DNA of 12,415 nt from Anaerolineae bacterium (GTDB taxonomy: Bacteria > Chloroflexota > Anaerolineae > 4572-78 > J111): assembly GCA_023151115.1 (NCBI GenBank), contig JAKLJP010000096.1, positions 1 through 12,415 of the forward strand. Reading direction: 5' to 3'. How positions within the stretch are numbered: position 1 is the stretch's first letter; each line of letters opens with the position of its first letter. Position numbers and translations under genes: made by a program. Positions 1 through 6,280 of this stretch are shown here, piece by piece. The notes under the pieces were generated by a model. The model saw only the letters and a list, made by a program, of their open reading frames with translations, did not search any database and had not been told where the DNA came from.

Positions 1-81
1 TTTACCCCTCCACAAGTTTGGTAGATTATACTTCAATCCACCTTAGCTCGTGGTCCAGTTTTTGGGGCCAATTATAAGCAA

Positions 82-122
82 CAAAAAAAGAATTGTATCT
101 TCGGTCAGATGCTTCTTTTTTG
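82..122 (-). terminator. Intrinsic terminator after the mtn operon, probably bidirectional
   Basis: An A-tract (83-89) leads into a stem of GTATCT (95-100) and AGATGC (107-112, one G-U pair) around a TCGGTC loop, followed by TTCTTTTTT (113-121). Both arms extend by A/T pairing, so either strand gives a hairpin followed by a U-run. It lies about 27 bp past the stop of the last minus-strand gene, where an operon terminator is expected. Nothing else recognisable is seen in bases 1-148, and what lies to the left of the window is unknown. Confidence 0.7.
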
Positions 123-148
123 CCGGATGAGGAAGAATACTTTACTTT

Positions 149-1366
149 TTACATGAAGTCAGTCGGCTTGGCGGCGGCCACCATCTCGACCAGCTCATCT
201 ATGGAGGTGAGGGTATGGCGTTGCATGAGCCAGGATTGGGCTACATTGAGGGCTAGGCTTTCGGCGGCGGCGCGGGTAGCATCATCGGGAATCGTCCAGA
301 AATCGTGGACGTGAGCCAGACCAATCAGCCGGCGCATCATCTCCACCGCGCCGAACCCGGCCGTGTCTTGCAGCAGTTGGCGCATGTATTTGCGGCGGAA
401 CAGCGGCGAGGGCCAATCACCGTTGCCTTCGTTTTCCCACAGGGTGAGAAACTCCGTTTCAAAAGTGTTCCAGGTGTCGCGGATGAGCGTGAGCAGCCAG
501 CGGCGGTAGTCGGCCCGCTCGGCCGAGTCTTGAGCGTGGTGTTCCTGGGCGGCATAGCCCAGCACCAGGTTCGACAGGTAGGAGCCAACATCGTGACCCA
601 TAGGGCCGAAGAAGCCAAATTCAGGGTCTATGACTTTTGTTTCCGTTTCGTTGAGCATAATCGAGCCGGTGTGCAAATCGTTGTGGATGAGGGCCTGGGC
701 ATGGGTCAGATAGGCTTCTTTCAACCTGAACACTTCGCTGCGCAGCTCGTCGTCGGCGTGGATTTGGGCCACCTGCGGATCGAGCAGCTTGGTCCAGCGG
801 TTGTTGGGATGATCCAAATACGGCTCGGTAAAAACCAAATCCTCCTGTACTTTACACAAGACAGGGTTGATAAACTGAGGGACCATCGCCTTTTTATCAG
901 CAGATGATAAGTACAGGTCCGAGGTGTAAAAAAGCGTCCGGGCCATAAACAGACCCAGATGTTGGGCCACAAGCGGGTAACGTTTTTGCTGCATCAGCCC
1001 TTCGCGCATTACCAGGTGCCGGTTCAAATCCTCGATGACCAGGACATGCTTCTCCGAGTCATACAGATAAACCTGGGGAACCTGATCAGGGCAGTAGCGG
1101 GCTTCGACCTCCAGAATACCGTGCTCAATCCGCTGGCGATCCACCGGCATCTTGAAATCTGGGTAGCGCCAGGCGTAGGGCAACGCCTGCTTGACCAACA
1201 CCGACTTGCCGGGGTCGCGCTCGCTGAACACCCGGAACAGCAGGTTGACGTTGCCTTCGGCAATAGGCGTGCTGCGCAGCGTCGCCTCATCGAAAAAAAT
1301 TGTCGTTAGTAAATCGGTCTGGCGAATATAATCAACCACACTTTGTTCGTTAAATGGTTGAGACAT
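149..1366 (-). CDS. mtnK: S-methyl-5-thioribose kinase-like protein, diverged paralogue
   Basis: A 405-aa protein of the MTR kinase (MtnK) family, which phosphorylates 5-methylthioribose at O1 with ATP in methionine salvage. It has the kinase core: N-lobe GNVNLLF (38-44) and Lys59 in LVKQALPY, catalytic HNDLHTGS (228-235) with Asp230, and metal-binding DPEF (247-250) followed by GPMGHDVG. The start is ATG at 1366 with AGGGGG just upstream. It lies 17 bp after the other mtnK, so the two are cotranscribed. It differs from the canonical neighbour after the ATP Lys: the conserved DSWPLTRER stretch is replaced by an unlike segment (about 65-80), and GDGN is EGN. The residues that would bind the sugar may therefore differ. 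The fold and ATP chemistry are secure; MTR as substrate is inferred. 5-deoxyribose or another 5-substituted ribose is possible. Confidence 0.85.
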   Translation of the reverse strand: MSQPFNEQSVVDYIRQTDLLTTIFFDEATLRSTPIAEGNVNLLFRVFSERDPGKSVLVKQALPYAWRYPDFKMPVDRQRIEHGILEVEARYCPDQVPQVYLYDSEKHVLVIEDLNRHLVMREGLMQQKRYPLVAQHLGLFMARTLFYTSDLYLSSADKKAMVPQFINPVLCKVQEDLVFTEPYLDHPNNRWTKLLDPQVAQIHADDELRSEVFRLKEAYLTHAQALIHNDLHTGSIMLNETETKVIDPEFGFFGPMGHDVGSYLSNLVLGYAAQEHHAQDSAERADYRRWLLTLIRDTWNTFETEFLTLWENEGNGDWPSPLFRRKYMRQLLQDTAGFGAVEMMRRLIGLAHVHDFWTIPDDATRAAAESLALNVAQSWLMQRHTLTSIDELVEMVAAAKPTDFM

Positions 1367-1383
1367 AGAAATTCCCCCTAAGC

Positions 1384-2646
1384 TTATCCCTGAACGTCTT
1401 TGGTTTCTTCTCGAACGATGCCAATTAAATCGTCAATACTGTTGACCTGGCGGCGTTCCAGCACCCAACGTGTGCCGATGCGAATGGCGAGCCGCTCGGC
1501 CACGGCCCGTTTCTCAGGGGCGGCAATGCTGGAAATATCCCAGACGGTGACAATGCCCATCATCCGCCGCAGGAACTTGGTGCCGCCGTGCCCCGCCGTT
1601 TCTTGCAGCAGCCGCGCCAGATAGCGGCGGCGGTATTCGGCAAAGGCGTCAGCGCCGCCGGGGAAATCCCAATATTGGGTGGGGACCAGTTCACCCCGGT
1701 TATTTTCGGCCCAGGTCTGGTCAAATTTGCGGGCAAATTCATTCCAGATGTCGCGGACCATCTCCAGCAGGTAAGCCTGATAACTTTCCCGTTCGAGCCG
1801 GTCAGAGGTGTGGGCGTAGTGGGAAAGGTAATTCAGGATCAGGTTTTGCAGCACCGCGCCAACGTCGTAGGCCATTGGTCCGTAGAAGCCAAATTCGGGG
1901 TCAATGACCTTCGTTTCTTCTTCGTTGAGCATAATCGAGCCGGTGTGTAGATCGCTGTGGATCAGGGCTTCGGCGTGGGTCATATAGGCTTCTTTCATTT
2001 CAGCGATGGCCAGTTTTAGGGTGGCATTGGCCCGCACCGCCTGCACTTCTCGATCCAGCAGGGGATTCCACTTGTTTTCCGGCGACTCCATGTAAGGATT
2101 GGTGTAAACAAAATCTTCCTGAATTTTGCACAGGTGCGGGTTGATAAACTGCTTTTGCAGTTCCTTCTTTTCCAGGCCGGACAGATAGAGGTCAGAAGTG
2201 TAGAAGAGAGAATTGACCAGGAAAGTAGTGATGTGGTCAACAAACTTGGGAAAACGCTTACGCGCCACCAGCGCTTTACGCATAATTTCGTGCCGGCCTA
2301 GATATTCCATAATCACCAGCGACATCTCATCATCCGAGTCAAACACTAGCGGGACCAGGCCGGGGGTCAGTTCGTTGTATTTGAGCAGGGCCTGGGTTTC
2401 AAAGCGCATCCGTTCGCGAGTGAGCGGCCAGGAGTCGCCGGCCACCCGCAGATAGGGCAAAGCCTGCTTGAGCACCGCCGCCTGCTGCGGATTATTTTGA
2501 TTCTGGATGATAAAAACCAGATTTAAATTGCCATCGCCGACTTCTTTGGCCGAAAGGGACGCCTCTTTCGGAAAGATTTGTTCCATTGACGGGCGGTTTT
2601 TGATATAGTCAACAACGCTGTGGATATCCAGAGGTTGGTAAGCCAT
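1384..2646 (-). CDS. mtnK: S-methyl-5-thioribose kinase
   Basis: A 420-aa MTR kinase that makes 5-methylthioribose-1-phosphate from MTR and ATP, the cytoplasmic step before MtnA in methionine salvage. Family hallmarks are all present: VGDGNLNLVF (36-45), ATP Lys60 in VLKQALPYLRV, DSWPLTRERMRFE (71-83), catalytic HSDLHTGS (230-237) with Asp232, and the metal pair in DPEFGFYGPM (Asp249, Glu251). An open frame extends upstream to 2733, but that extension runs through an intergenic hairpin repeat and has no Shine-Dalgarno. ATG at 2646 is preceded by AGGAGC at good spacing and matches the family N-terminus, so I chose it. It sits between mtnA (198 bp upstream) and a second mtnK-like gene (17 bp downstream). 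Confidence in family and function is high. Confidence 0.93.
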   Translation of the reverse strand: MAYQPLDIHSVVDYIKNRPSMEQIFPKEASLSAKEVGDGNLNLVFIIQNQNNPQQAAVLKQALPYLRVAGDSWPLTRERMRFETQALLKYNELTPGLVPLVFDSDDEMSLVIMEYLGRHEIMRKALVARKRFPKFVDHITTFLVNSLFYTSDLYLSGLEKKELQKQFINPHLCKIQEDFVYTNPYMESPENKWNPLLDREVQAVRANATLKLAIAEMKEAYMTHAEALIHSDLHTGSIMLNEEETKVIDPEFGFYGPMAYDVGAVLQNLILNYLSHYAHTSDRLERESYQAYLLEMVRDIWNEFARKFDQTWAENNRGELVPTQYWDFPGGADAFAEYRRRYLARLLQETAGHGGTKFLRRMMGIVTVWDISSIAAPEKRAVAERLAIRIGTRWVLERRQVNSIDDLIGIVREETKDVQG

Positions 2647-2679
2647 CGTAGCTCCTAAAAAATATACTAAGCGCACGTT

Positions 2680-2763
2680 AAAATTTCCGTAGGACGGCAT
2701 CCCTATGCCGTCCGCTGACGCATGGGGATGCATCCGCTACGGAAATTTTGAAATGCGTTGGGT
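2680..2763. repeat. Dispersed hairpin repeat, copy 1 (mtnA-mtnK gap)
   Basis: A 70-bp core (2680-2749) is bounded by perfect 13-bp inverted repeats, AAAATTTCCGTAG (2680-2692) and CTACGGAAATTTT (2737-2749). Inside are two hairpins: GGACGGCAT/ATGCCGTCC around CCCT (2692-2713), and a second centred on GCAT-GGGG-ATGC (2720-2731). The stretch 2687-2763, including GAAATGCGTTGGGT to the right of the core, recurs inverted at 12339-12415 with only a few mismatches. It lies in the untranslated gap of the operon, where it would fold in the mRNA. A non-autonomous REP/MITE-like element is the best reading, since no coding capacity is visible. Confidence 0.75.
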
Positions 2764-2808
2764 ATAGTAGATAGTAGACAGGGAAAGTACCTACAGAAAG
2801 CCTTCATT

Positions 2809-2836
2809 TCTGCGCCCCTGCGACTCTGCGACCTTG
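2809..2836. repeat. Short degenerate CTGCG tandem tract
   Basis: Read on the plus strand, CTGCG recurs three times at intervals of about 8 bases (TCTGCGCC, CCTGCGA, CTCTGCGA, then a decayed CCTTGC), just after the mtnA stop. It has no coding role. It resembles low-copy intergenic microrepeats seen in many bacterial genomes and has no function that the sequence shows. Confidence 0.45.
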
Positions 2837-2844
2837 CTACCTTT

Positions 2845-3963
2845 TTACTGTTTCTTTTCGGGATACAACCCCAATATTCCTTCTTCTGAGGCCGCGCAGA
2901 TGCCGCGTTCGGTGATGAGGCCGGTGACCAGGCGGGCCGGGGTGACATCAAAAGCATAGTTGGCGGCGGGACTATCGGCCGGCGTCAACAGCACCGATTT
3001 GATTTCGCCCTCATGTAAGCCGTTCATGTATTTCACTTCCGTGGCGTCGCGCTGCTCGATGGGGATTTCCTTGACCCCGTCCCGCATCTTCCAATCGAAG
3101 GTGGAGGAGGGCAAGGCCACGTAGAAGGGAACATCATTGTCTTTGGCTGCCAGGGCTTTGAGATAGGTGCCGATTTTATTGGCTACATCGCCGGTGTAAA
3201 GGGTGCGGTCGGTGCCGGTGATAACCATATCTACCAGGCCGTGCTGCATCAGATGGCCGCCCACATTATCGGCAATGACAGTGTGGGGCACGCCATGCTG
3301 GTTCAGTTCCCAGGCGGTCAGGCGAGCGCCCTGGTTCTGCGGGCGGGTTTCATCTACCCAGACGTGGACTTTGATACCCTCATTGAAGGCGGCGTAGATG
3401 GGCGCGGTGGCTGTGCCGTAATCTACAAAGGCCAGCCAGCCGGCGTTGCAATGGGTGAGAATATTGACGGTTTCGCCCTGCTTACGCCGGCTGATTTCCT
3501 GGATAATAGCTTTACCGTGCTCGCCAATGCGCCGGCAAAATTCGGCATCCTCGTCGGCAATAGTTTGGGCCATCTGTAAAGCTGTTTCAATTTTCTCTTC
3601 AATATCGTCGCCGGCGGCTTCAATAGCTTCAAGCTGGCGCTCCACCGCCCACTCCAGGTTGACGGCGGTAGGCCGGGTGGCTTTCAACTTTTGACCGGCG
3701 GCGGTCAGGCTGGTCATAAAAGCGGCAGCCGAGGCACGGGGCGCATGTAAGGCAGCAATGTACATGCCATAGCCGGCCGTCGCGCCGATCAAGCCCGCGC
3801 CGCGCACGTGCATCTCTTTAATGGCTCGGGCTACTTCGTCTACCGTAGTCAGGTCTTCAATAACAAATTGGTGGGGCAGCAGGCGCTGCTCAATAATTTG
3901 GACGGTTTGGGGGTCATCTTCCTTGAGCCAAATAGTGCGATAATGTTTGCCATAAACGTTCAT
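2845..3963 (-). CDS. mtnA: S-methyl-5-thioribose-1-phosphate isomerase
   Basis: A 372-aa cytoplasmic aldose-ketose isomerase of the eIF2B-like family, converting methylthioribose-1-phosphate to methylthioribulose-1-phosphate. Catalytic residues are in place: Cys162 in NILTHCNAGWLA (157-168) and Asp242 in GTDRTLYTGDVANKIGTY, each offset by two from the Bacillus subtilis enzyme (Cys160/Asp240). VWVDETRPQNQGARLTAWEL and the C-terminal FDVTPARLVTGLITERGI are typical. One oddity is RGAGLIGATAGYGM (54-67), where most MtnA proteins read RGAPxIGxxAAYG. ATG at 3963 is preceded by AAAAGGAA. It is first in a run with two mtnK genes, matching the kinase-isomerase pairing known from B. subtilis and Klebsiella. 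The later salvage genes (mtnB, C, D, W, X) are not in the window. A 5-deoxyribose-1-phosphate isomerase role is a less likely alternative. Confidence 0.93.
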   Translation of the reverse strand: MNVYGKHYRTIWLKEDDPQTVQIIEQRLLPHQFVIEDLTTVDEVARAIKEMHVRGAGLIGATAGYGMYIAALHAPRASAAAFMTSLTAAGQKLKATRPTAVNLEWAVERQLEAIEAAGDDIEEKIETALQMAQTIADEDAEFCRRIGEHGKAIIQEISRRKQGETVNILTHCNAGWLAFVDYGTATAPIYAAFNEGIKVHVWVDETRPQNQGARLTAWELNQHGVPHTVIADNVGGHLMQHGLVDMVITGTDRTLYTGDVANKIGTYLKALAAKDNDVPFYVALPSSTFDWKMRDGVKEIPIEQRDATEVKYMNGLHEGEIKSVLLTPADSPAANYAFDVTPARLVTGLITERGICAASEEGILGLYPEKKQ

Positions 3964-4143
3964 GAGGAATTATTCCTTTTAAGGTTTTGCGGATACGCAT
4001 GAGCGTATTAATGCTGGGAATGTTTTGATTGGGTGGGGATATATCTGTAGCCTGGCTACGCAGCACTGCGTCACCTGATGCGGGCGGCATAGGGATGCCA
4101 CCCTACCGATACTACCAATAAGTAGTATGAATGTTATATTACC
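3964..4143 (-). promoter_or_regulatory. Structured 5' leader of the mtnA operon
   Basis: Between the likely transcription start (about 4143) and the mtnA ATG there are five consecutive inverted repeats: ATACTAC/GTAGTAT around CAATAA (4109-4128), the degenerate dispersed-repeat hairpin (4082-4103), ACGCA/TGCGT (4058-4071), GTAGC/GCTAC (4047-4059, sharing two bases with the previous one), and ATACGC/GCGTAT around ATGA (3993-4008). I looked for a SAM-I (S-box) riboswitch, which precedes mtnKA in Bacillus, and did not find its conserved core. No terminator U-tract is seen before the gene. A regulatory role is conjecture; part of the structure may be repeat debris. Confidence 0.4.
4082..4103. repeat. 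Dispersed hairpin repeat, degenerate partial copy 2
   Basis: GGGCGGCAT, AGGG, ATGCCACCC forms the same hairpin as at 2692-2713 and 12389-12410 (9-nt arms, four-base loop), here with one mismatch, and is followed by TAC as in the 12410 copy. The second hairpin and the AAAATTTCC boundary are not preserved, so it is a decayed or partial copy. Confidence 0.5.
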
Positions 4144-4149
4144 ATCTTC

Positions 4150-4178
4150 ATAGTATTACAACCTGGTTTTTTCGTCAA
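4150..4178 (-). promoter_or_regulatory. Sigma70-type promoter of the mtnA operon
   Basis: On the minus strand, TTGACG (4178-4173) and TACTAT (4155-4150) are separated by exactly 17 bp, with an A-rich start to the spacer. This is close to the housekeeping consensus. It lies in the intergenic stretch after the Thr/Pro-repeat gene and about 187 bp upstream of mtnA, so it would give a transcript start near 4143 and make mtnA-mtnK-mtnK a transcription unit of its own. Confidence 0.65.
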
Positions 4179-4213
4179 ATACTTATGAAATCTGCTACAG
4201 CAGCCGTTTTGAT

Positions 4214-5245
4214 TTAAGGAGTGGACGTCGTCGTTGGAATATCCGTTGTTGGGGTAGCTGTATCCACCGGGGTATTGGTTGCTGTAGCGGTCGGCGTGTT
4301 TGTCGGGGTATCGGTTGCCGTTGGTGTGGGGGTGCTGACCGGCGTGGGGGTATTGGTTACGGTTGGGGTCGGCGTGTTTGTCGGGGTATCGGTTGCGGTT
4401 GGTGTAGGCGTGTCTTCTGGCAGCATAGTACCGGTTACGGTTGGAGTTAGGGTAGCGGTCGCGGTCAGGCTGGCCAGATCGGTTGCTGTGGGAGTAGCGG
4501 TGGCTCCTGAGATGGGTGTCTCCGTTACAGTCGGGGATGGCGTGCTGGTTGCAGTGGCAGTGGGAGATGGTGCTCTTGTCAGCGTTGCAGTTGGCGTTTC
4601 TATCAATAAGGGTGTACCTGTTGGCGTCGTGGTGTCCACCGGCAGAGATGTTTCTGTTACGGTTGGTGTGGGGGTATTCACCGTCAAGGGTGTACCCGTT
4701 GTCGTTGGGGTTATGGTGTCCTCCGCCACAGGGGTGCGAGTAGGTGTGGGAGTTCGGGAGGGTATTTTTGTCGGGGTTACGGTTGGGGTGCTTGGCAATA
4801 AAGGTGTATTTGTCGGGGTTGCGGTGGGGGTGGCTACCGCGAGAGATGGAGTGGGTGGTAGCGGCGACGGAGTATTGGTCAAGGTAGGTGGTATGAGCAT
4901 GTCTGTTAACAGGGTAATGAAGTTGTCTGAAGGGGTGACCGTAGGAGTGGGCAATGGAGGCGGAGGTTCGAATATTTCCTGCTCTTGTCTAACCACTTCG
5001 ATTACTTTGGGTTTAAGGGGAGCCAAACGCGGCCGGCTGGCATTAATAACACTGTAATCAGCCTTGGCCTGGGATATCAACCCTACACGCAGCCATTTTT
5101 GCTCATTGGGTTGTAATCCCCAGGTAGCCGCCGAAAAAATAAGCGACCAACCGACCAACAAATAGGTCAATAACAGGCCATCAAAGTGGAAAAGAGTTTG
5201 GCAAGGCGGCGGCCTCTTGTTTAATGGGTTTTGCTGGACGCTCAT
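4214..5245 (-). CDS. Single-pass membrane protein with long Thr/Pro-repeat tail
   Basis: A 343-aa protein of unknown function. A short basic N-terminus (NKRPPP) is followed by one hydrophobic segment (about 24-44, LLLTYLLVGWSLIFSAATWGL), then about 50 residues of ordinary sequence ending in a basic-acidic stretch (KPKVIEVVRQEQE), and from about residue 95 a low-complexity Thr/Pro tail (TPTPTATDT-like) to the stop. The positive-inside rule puts the tail outside. It has no globular domain after the repeat. Such linkers usually join a wall or sensor domain to the membrane, so the protein may be truncated or may act as a stalk. The DNA holds a 37-bp direct repeat with one mismatch (4291-4327 and 4369-4405, 78 bp apart), showing growth by duplication. 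ATG at 5245 has AGGAGC upstream; a TTG at 5260 lies inside that site and is less likely. Confidence 0.7.
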   Translation of the reverse strand: MSVQQNPLNKRPPPCQTLFHFDGLLLTYLLVGWSLIFSAATWGLQPNEQKWLRVGLISQAKADYSVINASRPRLAPLKPKVIEVVRQEQEIFEPPPPLPTPTVTPSDNFITLLTDMLIPPTLTNTPSPLPPTPSLAVATPTATPTNTPLLPSTPTVTPTKIPSRTPTPTRTPVAEDTITPTTTGTPLTVNTPTPTVTETSLPVDTTTPTGTPLLIETPTATLTRAPSPTATATSTPSPTVTETPISGATATPTATDLASLTATATLTPTVTGTMLPEDTPTPTATDTPTNTPTPTVTNTPTPVSTPTPTATDTPTNTPTATATNTPVDTATPTTDIPTTTSTP

Positions 5246-5246
5246 A

Positions 5247-5348
5247 GCTCCTAGCTCCAATACTTTTCAAATAACGTAGTTTAGCCCCTTGTGGGCGGGC
5301 ACAAGGCCCTATGCTACGGCCTTATTTGAAAGGTATTGCTCCTAGCTC
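5247..5348. mobile_element. Palindromic MITE-like element with flanking direct repeats
   Basis: Two 17-bp arms, CAATACTTTTCAAATAA (5258-5274) and TTATTTGAAAGGTATTG (5322-5338), are inverted repeats with one mismatch. Further pairs lie inside: CGTAG/CTACG (5275-5279, 5314-5318) and CCTTGTG/CACAAGG (5287-5293, 5300-5306). An 11-bp direct repeat, GCTCCTAGCTC, flanks it (5247-5257 and 5338-5348), as a target duplication would; the right copy shares one base with the arm. There is no coding capacity, so any transposase would act in trans. The left direct repeat contains the Shine-Dalgarno of the Thr/Pro-repeat gene. Confidence 0.55.
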
Positions 5349-5369
5349 TCAATCTCCTGCTGCCTTAGT

Positions 5370-5375
5370 ATTATA
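5370..5375 (-). promoter_or_regulatory. Candidate -10 box for the Thr/Pro-repeat gene
   Basis: A perfect TATAAT reads on the minus strand at 5375-5370. No good -35 lies 16-18 bp upstream, only T-rich sequence, so the assignment is tentative. The transcript would carry the palindromic element in its leader. Confidence 0.35.
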
Positions 5376-5429
5376 GTGAGGCTGGTTGAAAAATAAAAAT
5401 AGTGTCGCAGGTAAGAACCGCCCCCCGTT

Positions 5430-5560
5430 TTAACCTCACTTCAACTTATCTTTAACCTTGATTAAAATTTGAGGTGACACTTGCCTGCTTTTCTGGTGAT
5501 ATTTGTCACTAGGCGCAGGTTAATTTGTGTGCCATAATGCGCAATAAGGTTTCCCTTATT
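5430..5560 (+). promoter_or_regulatory. Regulatory region with likely DtxR-family operators
   Basis: The 333-bp gap between the divergent genes holds no gene. An 18-bp palindrome AATAAGGTTTCCCTTATT (5543-5560) ends on the AT-rich TATTATATAA (5557-5566), which would serve as -10 for the regulator gene. Three copies of TTAACCT lie upstream: 5430-5436, 5452-5458, and 5517-5523 on the other strand. AGGTTA/TAACCT is the half-site of known DtxR/IdeR boxes. A further dyad, GTGACA/TGTCAC, spans 5474-5509. Binding by the adjacent regulator is inference. No convincing -35 was seen. Confidence 0.5.
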
Positions 5561-5578
5561 ATATAAAGCGATTTTGTT

Positions 5579-6256
5579 ATGGCGCACCATAACTTAGACG
5601 ACAAAACTATGAGTGAAAGCATCGAGATGTACCTGCTCCGAATCGCCTTGCTGCGAAGGGAGGGACAGCCTGTGCCTATCCCCGTACTGGCTCAAGAGAT
5701 GGCTGTTTCGCCGGTCTCGGCCAACGAGATGTGCCGGCGGCTGGTGGATAAAGGGTTGATTGAGTATGAACCGTACCGGGGGGTCAGTCTGACGGCCAAG
5801 GCCGAGGCTCTGGCTCGCCGGGTTTTGCGCAACCGGCGGTTATGGGAAGTTTTTTTTGCCGAAAAGTTGGGCATTGACCCGCTTGAAGCCGACGAGATGG
5901 CCTGCCGCTTTGAACACGTCACTCCTGATGACCTGGCCAACCGGCTGGCTGTCTTTCTGGGCCATCCCACCCTCACCCCTCAGAATCAACTCATTCCCTA
6001 CGATGATCAGCCTCTCCCGGAGCGCTCAGTGCGGCCGCTGACGACCTTAGCGGCCGGCGAGAAGGGCCAAGTCAGCCGCATTGGGGCGGCTGAGCCGGTC
6101 AAAAACTTTCTGTGCGGTTATGGCTTGTGCCCCGGCGTTGCCGTGACCACGCTGGCGGTAGCGGCTGACGGCGCTTTGCTGCTCGACATTGCCGGTCAGG
6201 CCCTATCCTTATCCAAACCGATAGCCGCAGCGATTGATATAACCGTGATAGATTAA
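5579..6256 (+). CDS. DtxR-family metal-dependent transcriptional repressor
   Basis: A 225-aa regulator that binds divalent metal and then DNA. It has an N-terminal winged helix (about 11-73), a dimerisation/metal domain (about 74-140) and a C-terminal SH3/FeoA-like domain (about 152-225). Primary-site ligands match DtxR: Met17 (EMYL), Cys109, Glu112 and His113 in CRFEH. Cys rather than Glu at 109 favours an iron-type (DtxR/IdeR) over an MntR-type sensor. The ancillary-site His residues of DtxR appear replaced, by Arg86 (in RNRRLWE) and by an acidic residue near 105. It is first in the metal operon, 24 bp before feoA, so it probably represses itself and the operon under metal sufficiency. No Shine-Dalgarno precedes ATG 5579, which sits just behind the -10 and may be nearly leaderless. 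ATG 5609 (215 aa, MSESIEMYL) is a fair alternative start. Confidence 0.88.
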   Translation: MAHHNLDDKTMSESIEMYLLRIALLRREGQPVPIPVLAQEMAVSPVSANEMCRRLVDKGLIEYEPYRGVSLTAKAEALARRVLRNRRLWEVFFAEKLGIDPLEADEMACRFEHVTPDDLANRLAVFLGHPTLTPQNQLIPYDDQPLPERSVRPLTTLAAGEKGQVSRIGAAEPVKNFLCGYGLCPGVAVTTLAVAADGALLLDIAGQALSLSKPIAAAIDITVID

Positions 6257-6280
6257 TTACCAGATATGGAGAATTTAACC

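Noticed and set aside
82..314. Small plus-strand open frame starting at 93
   Set aside because: It starts inside the terminator stem, runs antisense to mtnK and has no homology I recognise.
305..907. 200-codon plus-strand open frame over mtnK
   Set aside because: It is antisense to conserved kinase motifs, with no recognisable domain.
2647..2733. N-terminal extension of the canonical mtnK to 2733
   Set aside because: It would translate the dispersed hairpin repeat. The ATG at 2646 has a good Shine-Dalgarno and the family N-terminus.
3964..4143. SAM-I (S-box) riboswitch before mtnA
   Set aside because: The conserved S-box core and a terminator/antiterminator pair are not visible; only unrelated hairpins are.
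4221..5057. Long plus-strand open frame encoding Val/Gly repeats
   Set aside because: It is the antisense of the Thr/Pro repeat, whose periodic codons keep the opposite frame open. It has no Shine-Dalgarno, and the minus-strand frame has a site and a membrane anchor.
4214..5245. CRISPR-like array, suggested by the regular short repeats
   Set aside because: The repeats are codon-periodic (6- and 78-bp scale), lack constant repeat-spacer structure and lie in a coding frame.
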